Of a stretch of DNA of 38,883 nt, positions 8,281-18,766 are shown piece after piece; position 1 is the stretch's first letter; the number at the start of each line of letters is the position of its first letter. The notes under the pieces are model-generated. The model searched no databases, was not told the origin of the DNA, and saw only the letters and a list, made by a program, of their open reading frames with translations. Source of the stretch: Actinomycetes bacterium (GTDB lineage: Bacteria > Actinomycetota > Acidimicrobiia > IMCC26256 > PALSA-610); NCBI GenBank assembly GCA_025463875.1, contig JAODBI010000136.1, positions 1-38,883 of the forward strand. Direction: 5' to 3'. The position numbers were made by a program, and so were the translations under genes.

Positions 8281-9687
8281 CTAGTCGATGCAGGGTCGCA
8301 GCCAGAGCTCGCGGTCGGGTCCGTACGCATGCGCCAGGCGGTAGCCGACGGCGGCAATGGCCGACCGCAGCCCGGCCAGCTGCACCCCGAACCCGCCCGG
8401 CGTGATCACGACCGCGCACGTGTGCGCGGACGCGGCCGCGTCCGCGACGACCCGAGTCGTGAGCTGACCCTGGAACACGCGCATGTCGGTGGTGTCGTTC
8501 ATCTGCGCCGGCGTGGCGAGACCGGCGCGCCAGACGAGACCCGGATCGTCGGCGATTGCCTCGGCGCCACGCGGTAATTCGTGCAGCCGCGCCACGACCT
8601 GCGCGTCGACGCCGGTCATGTGAGGCGGCCACAGGATGTCGCGCTGGTTGACGATCTCCCAGGGCACGAGCACCACGAGGGCAATCGCGAGCCACCGCCG
8701 CGGCGGCGGGCGGACGGCCGCCAGCAGCCCGAGCGGCAGGATGATCGTCGCGACGTGATTCGCGTACATGGCCTTTTCGAACACGAGCACGATCGTCGTC
8801 AGCCCGACCCAGATTCCCAACAGTCGAACGTCGGAACTTGCCGACGCTCGGCGACCGGAGCGCGCCGCGGCGACCAACCCGAGCACGACGGCGACCACGA
8901 CGATCGCGTCGCGCGTCGCCAGCGTATTCAGCAACTTCTCCAACTGCCCGAGCGGCGCGTAGCTCGGACCCGCGCCCGTGTGGTACTCGACCGATTGGCG
9001 CCAAACGCGGGCCAACCCGAACGGCGCCGCCGCGGCCAGCCACACACCCACGACGGCAAGCGCGGCCGAGAACACGTGTGACGGGCGCCGCGGCGCGAGG
9101 AGCCACACCGCGAGCGGAACGACCGCGGCGATGGCGATCGGTTTGGTCGCGAGTGCAGCACCGACCAGCGCGCCCGCGAGCACGGCGCGCCACCAGCGCG
9201 GGTCGTCGCGGTATACGACCGCCGCCCACGCGGCGAGCGCGGTCAGCGCCGCCGCGGGACCGTCGCCGGTGATCTGGCCGGTCGTCCACAGCATCGTGCC
9301 CGTCGTCGCGACCAGTAGTCCGGCGACTGCCGCGGGAAATGACGCCGCTCCGAGTCGCCGCGCGATGGCCCAGATCGCGATTGCAGTGACGATGCCCGCC
9401 ACGAGGGGTGTGAGGCGCGGCGCGTCGATCGTGTGGAGGCCGACCACATCACCCGCGTAGAGCAGCGGAAGATGCAGCGGACCCTGCGACGAGAAGAGGT
9501 CGCGGTACGGGATCAGCCCGCGCCGCATGTCGACGACGCTCGCGCCGTAAACCCCGTCGTCGAAGGACAGTGTCCGCGATGACAGAAAGGTCGGCAGGCG
9601 AACGATCGCGGCGACGACTGCGAGCACCACGGGTACACACGGCAGCGCGGCTCGGCTCGCACGAGAACTCGGGGGTGCGGCAAGCAT
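8281..9687 (-). CDS. GT-C-fold membrane glycosyltransferase (PMT/ArnT-like, GT39)
   Basis: A 468-residue integral membrane protein with roughly ten hydrophobic segments, the first at residues about 15-33. The first extracytoplasmic loop has LSFDDGVYGASVVDMRRG and SSQGPLHLPLLY. This fits the acidic pair and the GP-containing loop typical of polyprenyl-phosphate-sugar-dependent GT-C enzymes. About 100 C-terminal residues are soluble (from IVNQRDILWPP). It probably transfers a sugar from a lipid carrier to a cell-envelope glycan or protein; the acceptor is unknown. It is convergent with the SDR operon and stands alone. Confidence 0.82.
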   Translation of the reverse strand: MLAAPPSSRASRAALPCVPVVLAVVAAIVRLPTFLSSRTLSFDDGVYGASVVDMRRGLIPYRDLFSSQGPLHLPLLYAGDVVGLHTIDAPRLTPLVAGIVTAIAIWAIARRLGAASFPAAVAGLLVATTGTMLWTTGQITGDGPAAALTALAAWAAVVYRDDPRWWRAVLAGALVGAALATKPIAIAAVVPLAVWLLAPRRPSHVFSAALAVVGVWLAAAAPFGLARVWRQSVEYHTGAGPSYAPLGQLEKLLNTLATRDAIVVVAVVLGLVAAARSGRRASASSDVRLLGIWVGLTTIVLVFEKAMYANHVATIILPLGLLAAVRPPPRRWLAIALVVLVPWEIVNQRDILWPPHMTGVDAQVVARLHELPRGAEAIADDPGLVWRAGLATPAQMNDTTDMRVFQGQLTTRVVADAAASAHTCAVVITPGGFGVQLAGLRSAIAAVGYRLAHAYGPDRELWLRPCID

Positions 9688-9773
9688 GCAACTTCACGGT
9701 ATGACAACCACGATCGCTCCCTCCCACGGCGTCGTTCGCACCCACGATCGGGCAGCTTCGGGGTGCGCGCACA

Positions 9774-9992
9774 TCACGTGCCCGCGTAGTCATTCGGGTC
9801 GACATCGTCCGTGTCCGGCTCATACGGGTCAATGCCGCCGAGGCGTTGGAGACGAAGTCGAATCGCGGCGAGCTCGCGCGCGAGGTAGTCGGTGTCCGCC
9901 TCGGTTCGGGCCGCCATCTCGCGGTCGCGCTCGATCTCGGCCCGATCTCGTTGCTCCTGGCGATACTCCGCGAAGACGATCAAGGGAGCCAT
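9774..9992 (-). CDS. Small charged coiled-coil protein of unknown function
   Basis: A 72-residue ORF. Residues about 10-52 are strongly charged and heptad-like (QEQRDRAEIERDREMAARTE, then LARELAAIRLRLQRLGG). The tail is acidic (DPYEPDTDDVDPNDYAGT). The third codon position is GC-rich as in neighbouring genes, which supports it being real. No ribosome site stands out before the ATG. No family was recognised. It lies between the glycosyltransferase and the tail of the stress operon, on the same strand as both. Confidence 0.5.
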   Translation of the reverse strand: MAPLIVFAEYRQEQRDRAEIERDREMAARTEADTDYLARELAAIRLRLQRLGGIDPYEPDTDDVDPNDYAGT

Positions 9993-10111
9993 GTACGTCG
10001 CCTGAACCGGGCGGTTCTCTCCGAGAAGCGCGCGAAGGCTTCGGGGTCGTAACTAACGGAGACCCAAGGGATTTGCGGCCGGGCGCGGGGCGCTGAGGGC
10101 GGCCGTCGACT

Positions 10112-10340
10112 TCATGCATCGGTCCGATCGTGCGAGATGAGGTGTCCGATCACATCCGAGACCATGACGGCGCCGAGCAGCCGCTGTGCCCGCCACGACC
10201 TCCGCAACTCGGCCGAGCCGCGCGTCACGGTCGTCGAGAAGAGCAAGGCGCAGGACCCGTGACACGTATACGAGCCGATCGTCGTCGCTGGTGACCTCAA
10301 CGTCCGATGTCGTGTCCTCGGTCGGTAAATCCTGCCGACT
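10112..10340 (-). pseudogene. Decayed PRC-barrel/CBS (MgtE-N-like) gene relic
   Basis: Immediately after the stop of the universal-stress gene, and in its frame, the minus strand reads DRLVYVSRVLRLALLDDRDA then RLGRVAEVV. This resembles a PRC-barrel N-terminus (VxxLxGLPVLDxxGxRLGRV). One frame over, and ending at 10112, it reads RLLGAVMVSDVIGHLISHD. This resembles the CBS-type C-terminal end of actinobacterial MgtE-N proteins (RLLGAVTVDDVLDHLLP). The roughly 300 residues expected between these parts are absent and the frame changes between them. The best explanation is an internal deletion plus a frameshift. Both similarities were judged by eye. Confidence 0.4.
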
Positions 10341-11204
10341 TCACTCGCTTGGCGGGCGCGGGACGATGAGCACCGGCACCTGACTGTGGCGCACCATCGA
10401 CGACGAGACGCCGGCGAGCACCTCGTGCCGCATCTCCAGTCGCACCCTCGCGTTCAGCGCGACGAGCGCAGCCCGGTTGCCCCAGAGGTAACGGCGCAAG
10501 CCCGATGCCGGACTGATCGGGTCGTAGACAGCCTTTGTTTCGACCTCCTGACCCTGCTCACGCAGGGGCCGCGCGACCCGTTCGAGATACCAGTCGACAT
10601 CGTCGTCGGGTCCGAATTTGCGACGAACTGGTCCGGCAGTCAGCGGCGGCGGAACCGGCTCGGCCACGGTCATGACGGTGAAGATGCCGCCGAGCAGCTC
10701 CGACCACTGCGACGCGACCGGAAGCACCTGGGTCGACCGAGGGTTCTCGTCGACGCAGGCCACTACTCGCCGACCGAGTCGCTCCCGCTCGAAGCTCGGT
10801 CCCACGACGATCGTTGGCTCCCGGCGACGACCAACGACCTCGTTGGCCACCGATCCGAGAAGTGCCGCACTGCGACCTCGGCCGTGGCTCGCGACGCACG
10901 CAACGGCATCACCCAGATCACGAATCACACTGTCGATCGCGTCGGCGGGATCCGGATCCGGAAGCACGTCGATCTCTGTCGGGATATCGCGCGGCCGCAG
11001 CTCCGCCAGCCTCCGAATGCGTTCATCGCTCTCCTCTTCGCGCGCGACCGCGCTGAGCAGGAAGAGTCGTGCTCCCATCATGGCGGCGAGGGGCACGGCC
11101 GCCTCGAGCGCACGCTCCGAGAAAGTCGAGCCGTCGAGCCCGACGAGGATCGTGCGAATGCGCTGGGGCTGCGCGCCCGCCACAGGCGCGAACTCGCGTT
11201 TCAT
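10341..11204 (-). CDS. Tandem-domain universal stress protein (UspA family)
   Basis: A 287-residue protein with two UspA domains. Domain 1 (about 18-148) has ILVGLDGSTFSERALEAA and the nucleotide-binding motif SHGRGRSAALLGSVANEVV (G-2x-G-9x-G/S type). Domain 2 (about 155-284) starts RVVACVDENPRSTQVLPVA, but its matching loop reads NARVRLEMRHEVLAGVSSSM and lacks the two glycines. Only the first domain therefore looks able to bind ATP. The ATG overlaps the HdeD stop (ATGA), so the two are translationally coupled at the end of the chaperone operon. Confidence 0.9.
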   Translation of the reverse strand: MKREFAPVAGAQPQRIRTILVGLDGSTFSERALEAAVPLAAMMGARLFLLSAVAREEESDERIRRLAELRPRDIPTEIDVLPDPDPADAIDSVIRDLGDAVACVASHGRGRSAALLGSVANEVVGRRREPTIVVGPSFERERLGRRVVACVDENPRSTQVLPVASQWSELLGGIFTVMTVAEPVPPPLTAGPVRRKFGPDDDVDWYLERVARPLREQGQEVETKAVYDPISPASGLRRYLWGNRAALVALNARVRLEMRHEVLAGVSSSMVRHSQVPVLIVPRPPSE

Positions 11205-11785
11205 GCTTGAACCGACCGCATGGAGCCTCTGTCGGGCGAGCGGATCCCGTGCTCGATCTCGCGCTGCTGCCAGCCGACGACGAAGAGCAGTGCCGCGAAC
11301 AGGACCGCGTACCAACCGATCAGCCAGGTGATGACCAGCGCCCCCGGTCCGGGCGTGATCAGCAGGAGGACGCCGAACAGGATCGACAGCACGCCGAGGA
11401 GACCGAAGAGCCACGCGTGGGGAACGACGCCGCGCGCCTCGATCGCGATCCAGAGCCGCACTGCTCCGACGACCACTGCCCAGACCGCGATGAGAAAGAG
11501 GAGGGCGAGCGCTGTGATGGACGGCCACGCGAAGGTGATGACGCCGGCCGCAATCCCGGCGATGCCTTCGACGATGGCCCAACCCCTGTGTGCACGGGTC
11601 GCCGGATCACCCCGTACCACGTCGACGAGCGTGAACACGCCGTCTACGAGCACGTACGCACCGAACAGGGTCACGAGCACGAGCAGCGTGAGCCCGGGCC
11701 AGACGAGCGTCAGCACACCGAACGCCAGCGCTGCGAGAGCCCGCAACATTGTGAACCGCCAGTCGAGGAGGAACTGAGTGAGCAT
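11201..11785 (-). CDS. HdeD-family (DUF308) membrane stress protein
   Basis: A 194-residue membrane protein with six hydrophobic helices in three repeated pairs. The first pair includes WPGLTLLVLVTLFGAYVLVD and the second FAWPSITALALLFLIAVWAV. The repeated WP-x-T/I-L pattern is typical of HdeD. HdeD of E. coli protects against acid at high cell density; its biochemical activity is not settled. An ACGGAG ribosome site lies ahead of the ATG. It sits 50 bases after clpB and overlaps the universal stress gene, which places it in the chaperone operon. Confidence 0.88.
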   Translation of the reverse strand: MLTQFLLDWRFTMLRALAALAFGVLTLVWPGLTLLVLVTLFGAYVLVDGVFTLVDVVRGDPATRAHRGWAIVEGIAGIAAGVITFAWPSITALALLFLIAVWAVVVGAVRLWIAIEARGVVPHAWLFGLLGVLSILFGVLLLITPGPGALVITWLIGWYAVLFAALLFVVGWQQREIEHGIRSPDRGSMRSVQA

Positions 11786-11835
11786 GTTGGCTCCGTTTCA
11801 AGTTGATGCCGCGCCGCGCGCGACCGGTTCGCGGG

Positions 11836-14456
11836 TTACTCCGTTTCGGCTTCGTCCGGGTTCTCGTAGCTCACGACGAGCTCGCCGTCCCGGACTTCGA
11901 CGCGGATGGTTGCGCCGTCGACGATTTCACCCGACAGCAGCGTCCGCCCGATGCGCGTCTCCACGTCGTGTGCGATGAACCGGCGGAGAGGTCGGGCCCC
12001 GTAGACGGGATCGAATCCTGCTCGGGCGATGAGACGACGAGCCTCCTTGGTGACCTCGATGTTCATCCGTCGTTCGGCGAGACGGGCGCGCAGCTCGTCG
12101 AACATGAGATCGACGATCTGTTCGATCTCACCCTGCGTCAACGGCTTGAACAAGACGATGTCGTCGACCCGGTTGAGGAACTCCGGCCGGAAATGCCGGC
12201 GGAGCTCGCTCATCACCATCGTTCGCGCTTCCGGCTTGATCTCGCCGCTCGGGGTGACGCCCTCGATGAGATACTCGGAGCCGATGTTCGACGTCATGAT
12301 GACGACGGTGTTCCGGAAGTTCACCGTTCGGCCCTGGGCGTCGGTCAACCGGCCGTCGTCGAGCACTTGCAGGAGCGCGTTGAAGACGTCGGAGTGTGCC
12401 TTTTCGATCTCGTCGAAGAGCACGACCGAGAACGGTTTGCGGCGTACCGCTTCGGTGAGCTGACCGCCTTCGTCGTAGCCGACGTAGCCCGGGGGCGCGC
12501 CGACCAACCGGCTCACGGTGTGCCGTTCCTGGTACTCGCTCATGTCGAGGCGGACGATGTTGTCCTCGGTGTCGAACAGCGCGGCGGCCAGCGTGCGCGC
12601 CAGCTCGGTCTTGCCGACTCCGGTGGGGCCGAGGAACACGAACGAGCCGATCGGCCGACGAGGGTCCTTGATGCCGGAACGAGCACGGATGATCGCATCG
12701 GCGACCAGCCGAACCGCTTCGTCCTGGCCGATCACGCGTTCGTGAAGGACCTCGTCCAGCTTCAGGAGCTTTTCGCGCTCCGATTCTTCGAGCCGGCTCA
12801 CCGGGATCCCCGTCCACCGCGACACGATGAGCGCGATCTCGTCCTCGTCCACGACCTCGCGCAGGAGTGCTCCACCCCGCTGCTTGGCGGCGAGTTGCTC
12901 CTCCTCGGCCTGCAAGCGGCGCTCCAGCTCGGGGATGTCTCCGTGCCGCAGCTGCGCGGCGCGGGTCAAGTCGTATTCGCGCTCGGCTCGTTCGGCCTCG
13001 CCGCGAACGCGCTCGAGCTCCTCGCGCAGCTCCTGCACCTTGCGCAACGCCTGCCGTTCCGCTTCCCACTGCGCGCGCATCGCGTCGGCCTCGGCGCGCG
13101 CATCGGCCAATTCCTTGCGGAGCTCCTCGAGGCGCGTGATGCTCGCCTTGTCCGTCTCCTTGGCGAGCGCCGCCTCCTCGATCTCGAGTCGCATGACCCG
13201 TCGTGTCAACTCGTCGAGCTCGGCGGGCATCGAGTCCATCTCGGTACGGAGCATCGCGCACGCTTCGTCGACGAGGTCGATGGCCTTGTCGGGAAGGAAG
13301 CGATCGGTGATGTACCGGTGGCTGAGCACGACGGCGCCGACGAGGGCGCGGTCCTGGATCTTCACGCCATGGAAGACCTCGAGCCGTTCGCGCAACCCGC
13401 GGAGGATCGAGATCGTGTCCTCGACGCTCGGCTCGTCGATCAGCACGGGCTGGAAGCGGCGTTCCAACGCCGCGTCCCTCTCGATGTGCTTGCGGTACTC
13501 GTCGACCGTGGTCGCGCCGATCATGTGCAGCTCACCGCGGGCAAGCATCGGCTTCAGCATGTTGCCAGCGTCCATCGCGCCTTCGGCGGCACCGGCCCCG
13601 ACCACGGTGTGGAGCTCGTCGACGAACAACAGGATTCGGCCCTCCGCACCGCGCACCTCGCTCAACACAGCCTTCAGGCGCTCCTCGTACTCGCCCCGAT
13701 ACTTCGCGCCGGCGATGAGCGACCCCATGTCGAGCGCGAAGACGGTCCGGTCGCGCAGCCCCTCGGGAACGTCGCCGCGCGCAATTCTCTGAGCCAACCC
13801 CTCGACGATGGCGGTCTTGCCGACACCCGGATCGCCGATGAGCACCGGGTTGTTCTTCGTCTTGCGCGACAGGATCTGGATGGTGCGACGGATCTCGGTA
13901 TCACGTCCGATCACAGGGTCGAGCCGGCCGGAACGGGCGTCGTCCACCAGGTCACGTCCGTACTTCTCCAGCGCTTCGTAGGCCCCCTCCGGCATCGCGG
14001 AGGTCACCCGCTGGTTGCCCCGGATGCTGGTCAGCGCCTCGAGAAAACCTTCGCGAGTGAGCCCCTGTTCGTGGAGGCGGCGGCCCGCTTCCGTCTTCGT
14101 TCCCTCGTCGAGCAGCGCGATCACGAGGTGTTCGACCGAGACGTATTCGTCCTTCATGCGGGTCGCCACGGCTTGCGCGGCATCGAGCAGCCGCGACGCG
14201 CGCTGGGTGACCCGGATGTTGTCCGGCGCGACGCCGGGACCCGTGCTCCGCGGTCGTCGCGCCAAGTCGCTCTCCAGGTCGGCGCGCAACCGCTCGGGAT
14301 CGGCGCCGGCGCTCGCGAGCAACCGCGGGACGAGCCCTTGCGGCTGATCGAGCAGAGCGAGCATCAGGTGCTCGCCGTCCACCTCCGCGTGACCGAATCG
14401 CAGCGCCTTGGTCTGCGCGTCGTGCAGCGCTTCTTGCGATTTCTGGGTGAGGCGGT

Positions 14457-14466
<10 letters not shown>
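11836..14466 (-). CDS. clpB: ClpB disaggregase (Hsp100)
   Basis: An 876-residue ATP-driven protein disaggregase that works with DnaK/DnaJ/GrpE on aggregated proteins. Domains in order: Clp-N repeats ([20 protein letters not shown], residues 2-145); AAA1 with Walker A GDPGVGKT near residue 205-212 and sensor region [20 protein letters not shown]; a ClpB-type coiled-coil middle domain near 400-525; AAA2 with Walker A GPTGVGKT near 605-612 and [20 protein letters not shown]; and the C-terminal D2 domain. The length matches ClpB rather than ClpA or ClpC, and no IGF/IGL ClpP-docking loop was noticed. Its start overlaps the end of the CbpM-like gene by 10 bases. Confidence 0.97.
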
Positions 14467-16239
<1,773 letters not shown>

Positions 16240-16244
16240 GATGC

Positions 16245-18122
16245 TCAGCTGACCGTGAAGTCGGCGTCGATGACATCGTCGTCGGCCGGCGCCGCGCCCG
16301 AGCCGTTCTGCGCCGCATTGTCGGAGGGCTGCGACATGCTCAGCGCTTGCAGCATCTGTTGCAGCTCCGACGAGAGCGAACGCAAGCGATCGAGCGGCAC
16401 CGACTGGTCTTGTACGGCCTCGCGCGCGTCGTTGACCAACATCTCGGCCCGGGCCCGGTCGTGCGCGGCGACTCCGTCGCCCAGCTCCTGCAACCGCCGC
16501 TCGACGTGATGCGCGACGCTGTCGAGCTCGTTGCGCGCATCCACCAGCTCGCGGATACGGGCGTCCTCGGCCCGGTGTGCCTCGGCATCCTTGATCATGC
16601 GTTCGATCTCGTCCGGATCGAGGTTCGACGTCTGGGTGATCGTGATCTTCTGCTCCGCGCCCGTCGCCGTATCGCGCGCCGACACATTGAGGATCCCGTT
16701 CGCATCGATATCGAAGGTGACCTCGATCTGAGGCACGCCCCGTGGTGCCGGCCGTATGCCCTCGAGCCGGAAGCGGCCCAGCACCCGGTTGTCGGCCGCG
16801 AGCTCACGCTCGCCTTGTAGCACGACGATGTCCACCGCCGACTGATTGTCCTCTGCGGTACTGAAGATCTCGGTGCGACGCGCGGGGATCGTCGTGTTGC
16901 GTTCGATGATCTTCGTCATGACTCCGCCCTGGGTCTCGACGCCCAGCGAGAGCGGCGTGACGTCGAGCAGCAGAACGTCTTTGACCTCGCCCTTGAGGAT
17001 CGCGGCCTGGATCGCAGCCCCGATCGCGACGACCTCGTCGGGATTCACGGTCATGTTCGGCTCTTTGCCGCCCGTGAGCCGGCGCACGAGTTGTTGGACG
17101 GCCGGGATGCGCGTCGAACCGCCGACGAGGATGACCTCGTCGATGTCGGCTTCGGTCACCTTGGCGTCCGACATCGCCTGGCGAACCGGGCCGAGGCAGC
17201 GCTCGACGAGATCGGCGGTCAGCTGCTCGAACGTCGCCCGGTTGACGGTCGTGGTGAGGTGGCGGGGTCCGCTCGCGTCCGCGGTGATGAAGGGCAGGCT
17301 TACCTGGGTCTGGGTGACGGACGAGAGCTCGATCTTGGCCCGCTCCGCAGCCTCGAAGAGCCGCTGCAATGCCTGCGGGTCCTTGCGCAGATCGATCCCG
17401 TTCTCCTTTTGGAACTCGTCCGCGAGGTAGTCGACCAGTCGTCGGTCGAAGTCGTCGCCGCCGAGGTGCGTGTCACCCGAAGTGGCGCGCACTTCGACGA
17501 CGCCGTCGCCGACATCAAGGATGCTGACGTCGAAGGTGCCGCCGCCGAGGTCGAAGACCAACACCGTCTCACTGGCCTTCTTGTCGAGGCCGTACGCGAG
17601 TGCCGCCGCGGTCGGCTCGTTGATGATGCGCAGCACCTCGAGGCCCGCAATGCGCCCGGCATCCTTCGTGGCTTGTCGCTGGGCGTCGTTGAAGTACGCG
17701 GGCACCGTAATGACGGCCTCGTTCACGCGTTCGCCGAGGAACTTCGCTGCGTCCTCGGCCAGCTTGCGCAAGATGAGCGCGGAGATCTCCTCGGGGGTGT
17801 ATTGCTTCCCGTTGACGACGATGCGCACCATGCCGTCGTCGCCCGCGACGACGTCGTAGGCGACGGTGTTGATCTCGCTCTGCACTTCGTCGAAGCGCCG
17901 GCCGATGAATCGCTTGACCGAGGAGATGGTCCCCTTCGGGTTGAGGATCGCCTGCCGCCGCGCCAGCTGTCCGACGAGCCGGTCGCCCTGATCCGTGAAT
18001 GCAACCACCGAAGGTGTCGTCCGCGCGCCTTCCGCGTTCGGGATCACCTGAGATTGGCCGCCCTCCACCGCCGCGATCACGGAGTTGGTGGTGCCGAGGT
18101 CGATGCCGACTGCTTTTGCCAT
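16245..18122 (-). CDS. dnaK: DnaK (Hsp70) chaperone
   Basis: A 625-residue Hsp70. The nucleotide-binding domain starts [20 protein letters not shown]. It includes [40 protein letters not shown] and [16 protein letters not shown]. The substrate-binding domain has [20 protein letters not shown] and [12 protein letters not shown], then the helical lid and a [20 protein letters not shown]-like acidic tail. The start at 18122 follows GGGAGGAGCACC; an upstream in-frame start at 18251 lacks similarity. It is the first gene of the leftward operon dnaK-grpE-dnaJ-cbpM-like-clpB-hdeD-usp. It is divergent from hsp20, so heat-shock control is probably exerted in the 172-bp gap. Confidence 0.97.
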   Translation of the reverse strand: MAKAVGIDLGTTNSVIAAVEGGQSQVIPNAEGARTTPSVVAFTDQGDRLVGQLARRQAILNPKGTISSVKRFIGRRFDEVQSEINTVAYDVVAGDDGMVRIVVNGKQYTPEEISALILRKLAEDAAKFLGERVNEAVITVPAYFNDAQRQATKDAGRIAGLEVLRIINEPTAAALAYGLDKKASETVLVFDLGGGTFDVSILDVGDGVVEVRATSGDTHLGGDDFDRRLVDYLADEFQKENGIDLRKDPQALQRLFEAAERAKIELSSVTQTQVSLPFITADASGPRHLTTTVNRATFEQLTADLVERCLGPVRQAMSDAKVTEADIDEVILVGGSTRIPAVQQLVRRLTGGKEPNMTVNPDEVVAIGAAIQAAILKGEVKDVLLLDVTPLSLGVETQGGVMTKIIERNTTIPARRTEIFSTAEDNQSAVDIVVLQGERELAADNRVLGRFRLEGIRPAPRGVPQIEVTFDIDANGILNVSARDTATGAEQKITITQTSNLDPDEIERMIKDAEAHRAEDARIRELVDARNELDSVAHHVERRLQELGDGVAAHDRARAEMLVNDAREAVQDQSVPLDRLRSLSSELQQMLQALSMSQPSDNAAQNGSGAAPADDDVIDADFTVS

Positions 18123-18294
18123 GGTGCTCCTCCCGGTGGTCTCAGCAGACCGTCGCATTTTCCGAGGCGGGGCACATCCCGAGGTCGCGTGGGTTCCGCG
18201 GCGAAATCCGATACGCGAGCGCGTGATGCCGAGCGGTTCGAGCCGGCGCAAGGTCGCGGGATCAGAGGAAGTAACCCGTCAGGAGGAGTAGGCA
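18123..18294. promoter_or_regulatory. Divergent dnaK/hsp20 promoter region
   Basis: This 172-bp gap must hold promoters for both chaperone units. Both genes have strong ribosome sites (GGGAGGAG before dnaK, AGGAGGAG before hsp20). No CIRCE or HAIR-type inverted repeat was found. A short palindrome ACGCG-AG-CGCGT lies at 18213-18224. On the dnaK strand a GGAAC (revcomp near 18195) followed about 17 bases later by GTG loosely resembles a SigH/SigR promoter, but the match is poor. Confidence 0.5.
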
Positions 18295-18711
18295 ATGACG
18301 CTCATGCGAAAAGAACGGTTCGGCCTCGACGTGCCGGAGATCTGGCGTCGGATGTTCGAGAACGACCTCGAAAACGGCGGCTGGCTCAGAGTCGAGGAAT
18401 TCCGCGACGGCAACGAGTTCGTGATCCGTTCGGAGCTACCCGGCATCGATCCCGAGCGTGACGTAGAGCTCACGATCAACGACGGTGTGTTGCGGATCAC
18501 GGCCCGGCGCGAGGAGCGAGACGAGCAGCGCGAGAAGGACGGTTTCCGCTCCGAATTCCGCTACGGAACCTTCGTCCGCAGCATCGTCCTCCCCCGCGGC
18601 GTCGACGAAGACGACATCAAGGCGTCGTACAAGGACGGCATTCTCGAGATCAGGATCCCCGCCGCCGCGGCGAACCCCGAGCCCAAGAAGATCGCCGTCA
18701 CCAAGCAGTGA
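18295..18711 (+). CDS. Small heat-shock protein, Hsp20/alpha-crystallin family
   Basis: A 138-residue holdase that keeps unfolding proteins soluble for DnaK and ClpB. The alpha-crystallin domain spans about residues 38-125: FVIRSELPGIDPERDVELTI, GVLRITARREERDEQREKDG, then the closing strands FRYGTFVRSIVLPRGVDEDD and GILEIRIP. The latter holds the I-x-I-like motif used in oligomer assembly. The start has AGGAGGAG 7-8 bases upstream. It is divergent from dnaK and ends within a strong hairpin, which makes it monocistronic. Confidence 0.95.
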   Translation: MTLMRKERFGLDVPEIWRRMFENDLENGGWLRVEEFRDGNEFVIRSELPGIDPERDVELTINDGVLRITARREERDEQREKDGFRSEFRYGTFVRSIVLPRGVDEDDIKASYKDGILEIRIPAAAANPEPKKIAVTKQ

Positions 18712-18720
18712 CGGCGATCT
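18689..18720 (+). terminator. Perfect 13-bp hairpin over the hsp20 stop codon
   Basis: AGATCGCCGTCAC (18689-18701) and GTGACGGCGATCT (18708-18720) are perfect inverted repeats with a 6-base loop. The stop codon TGA (18709-18711) lies in the right arm. No T-run follows. Because hsp20 and the LuxR gene converge here, it could stop transcription from both sides. Confidence 0.7.
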
Positions 18721-18766
18721 CGTCTGCGCGCGGAGCTACGTACGCGGACGACCCGGTCGCGAACTC

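Noticed and set aside
18123-18294. CIRCE or HAIR operator ahead of dnaK/hsp20
   Set aside because: Neither consensus inverted repeat could be found on either strand; only a short ACGCG palindrome is present.
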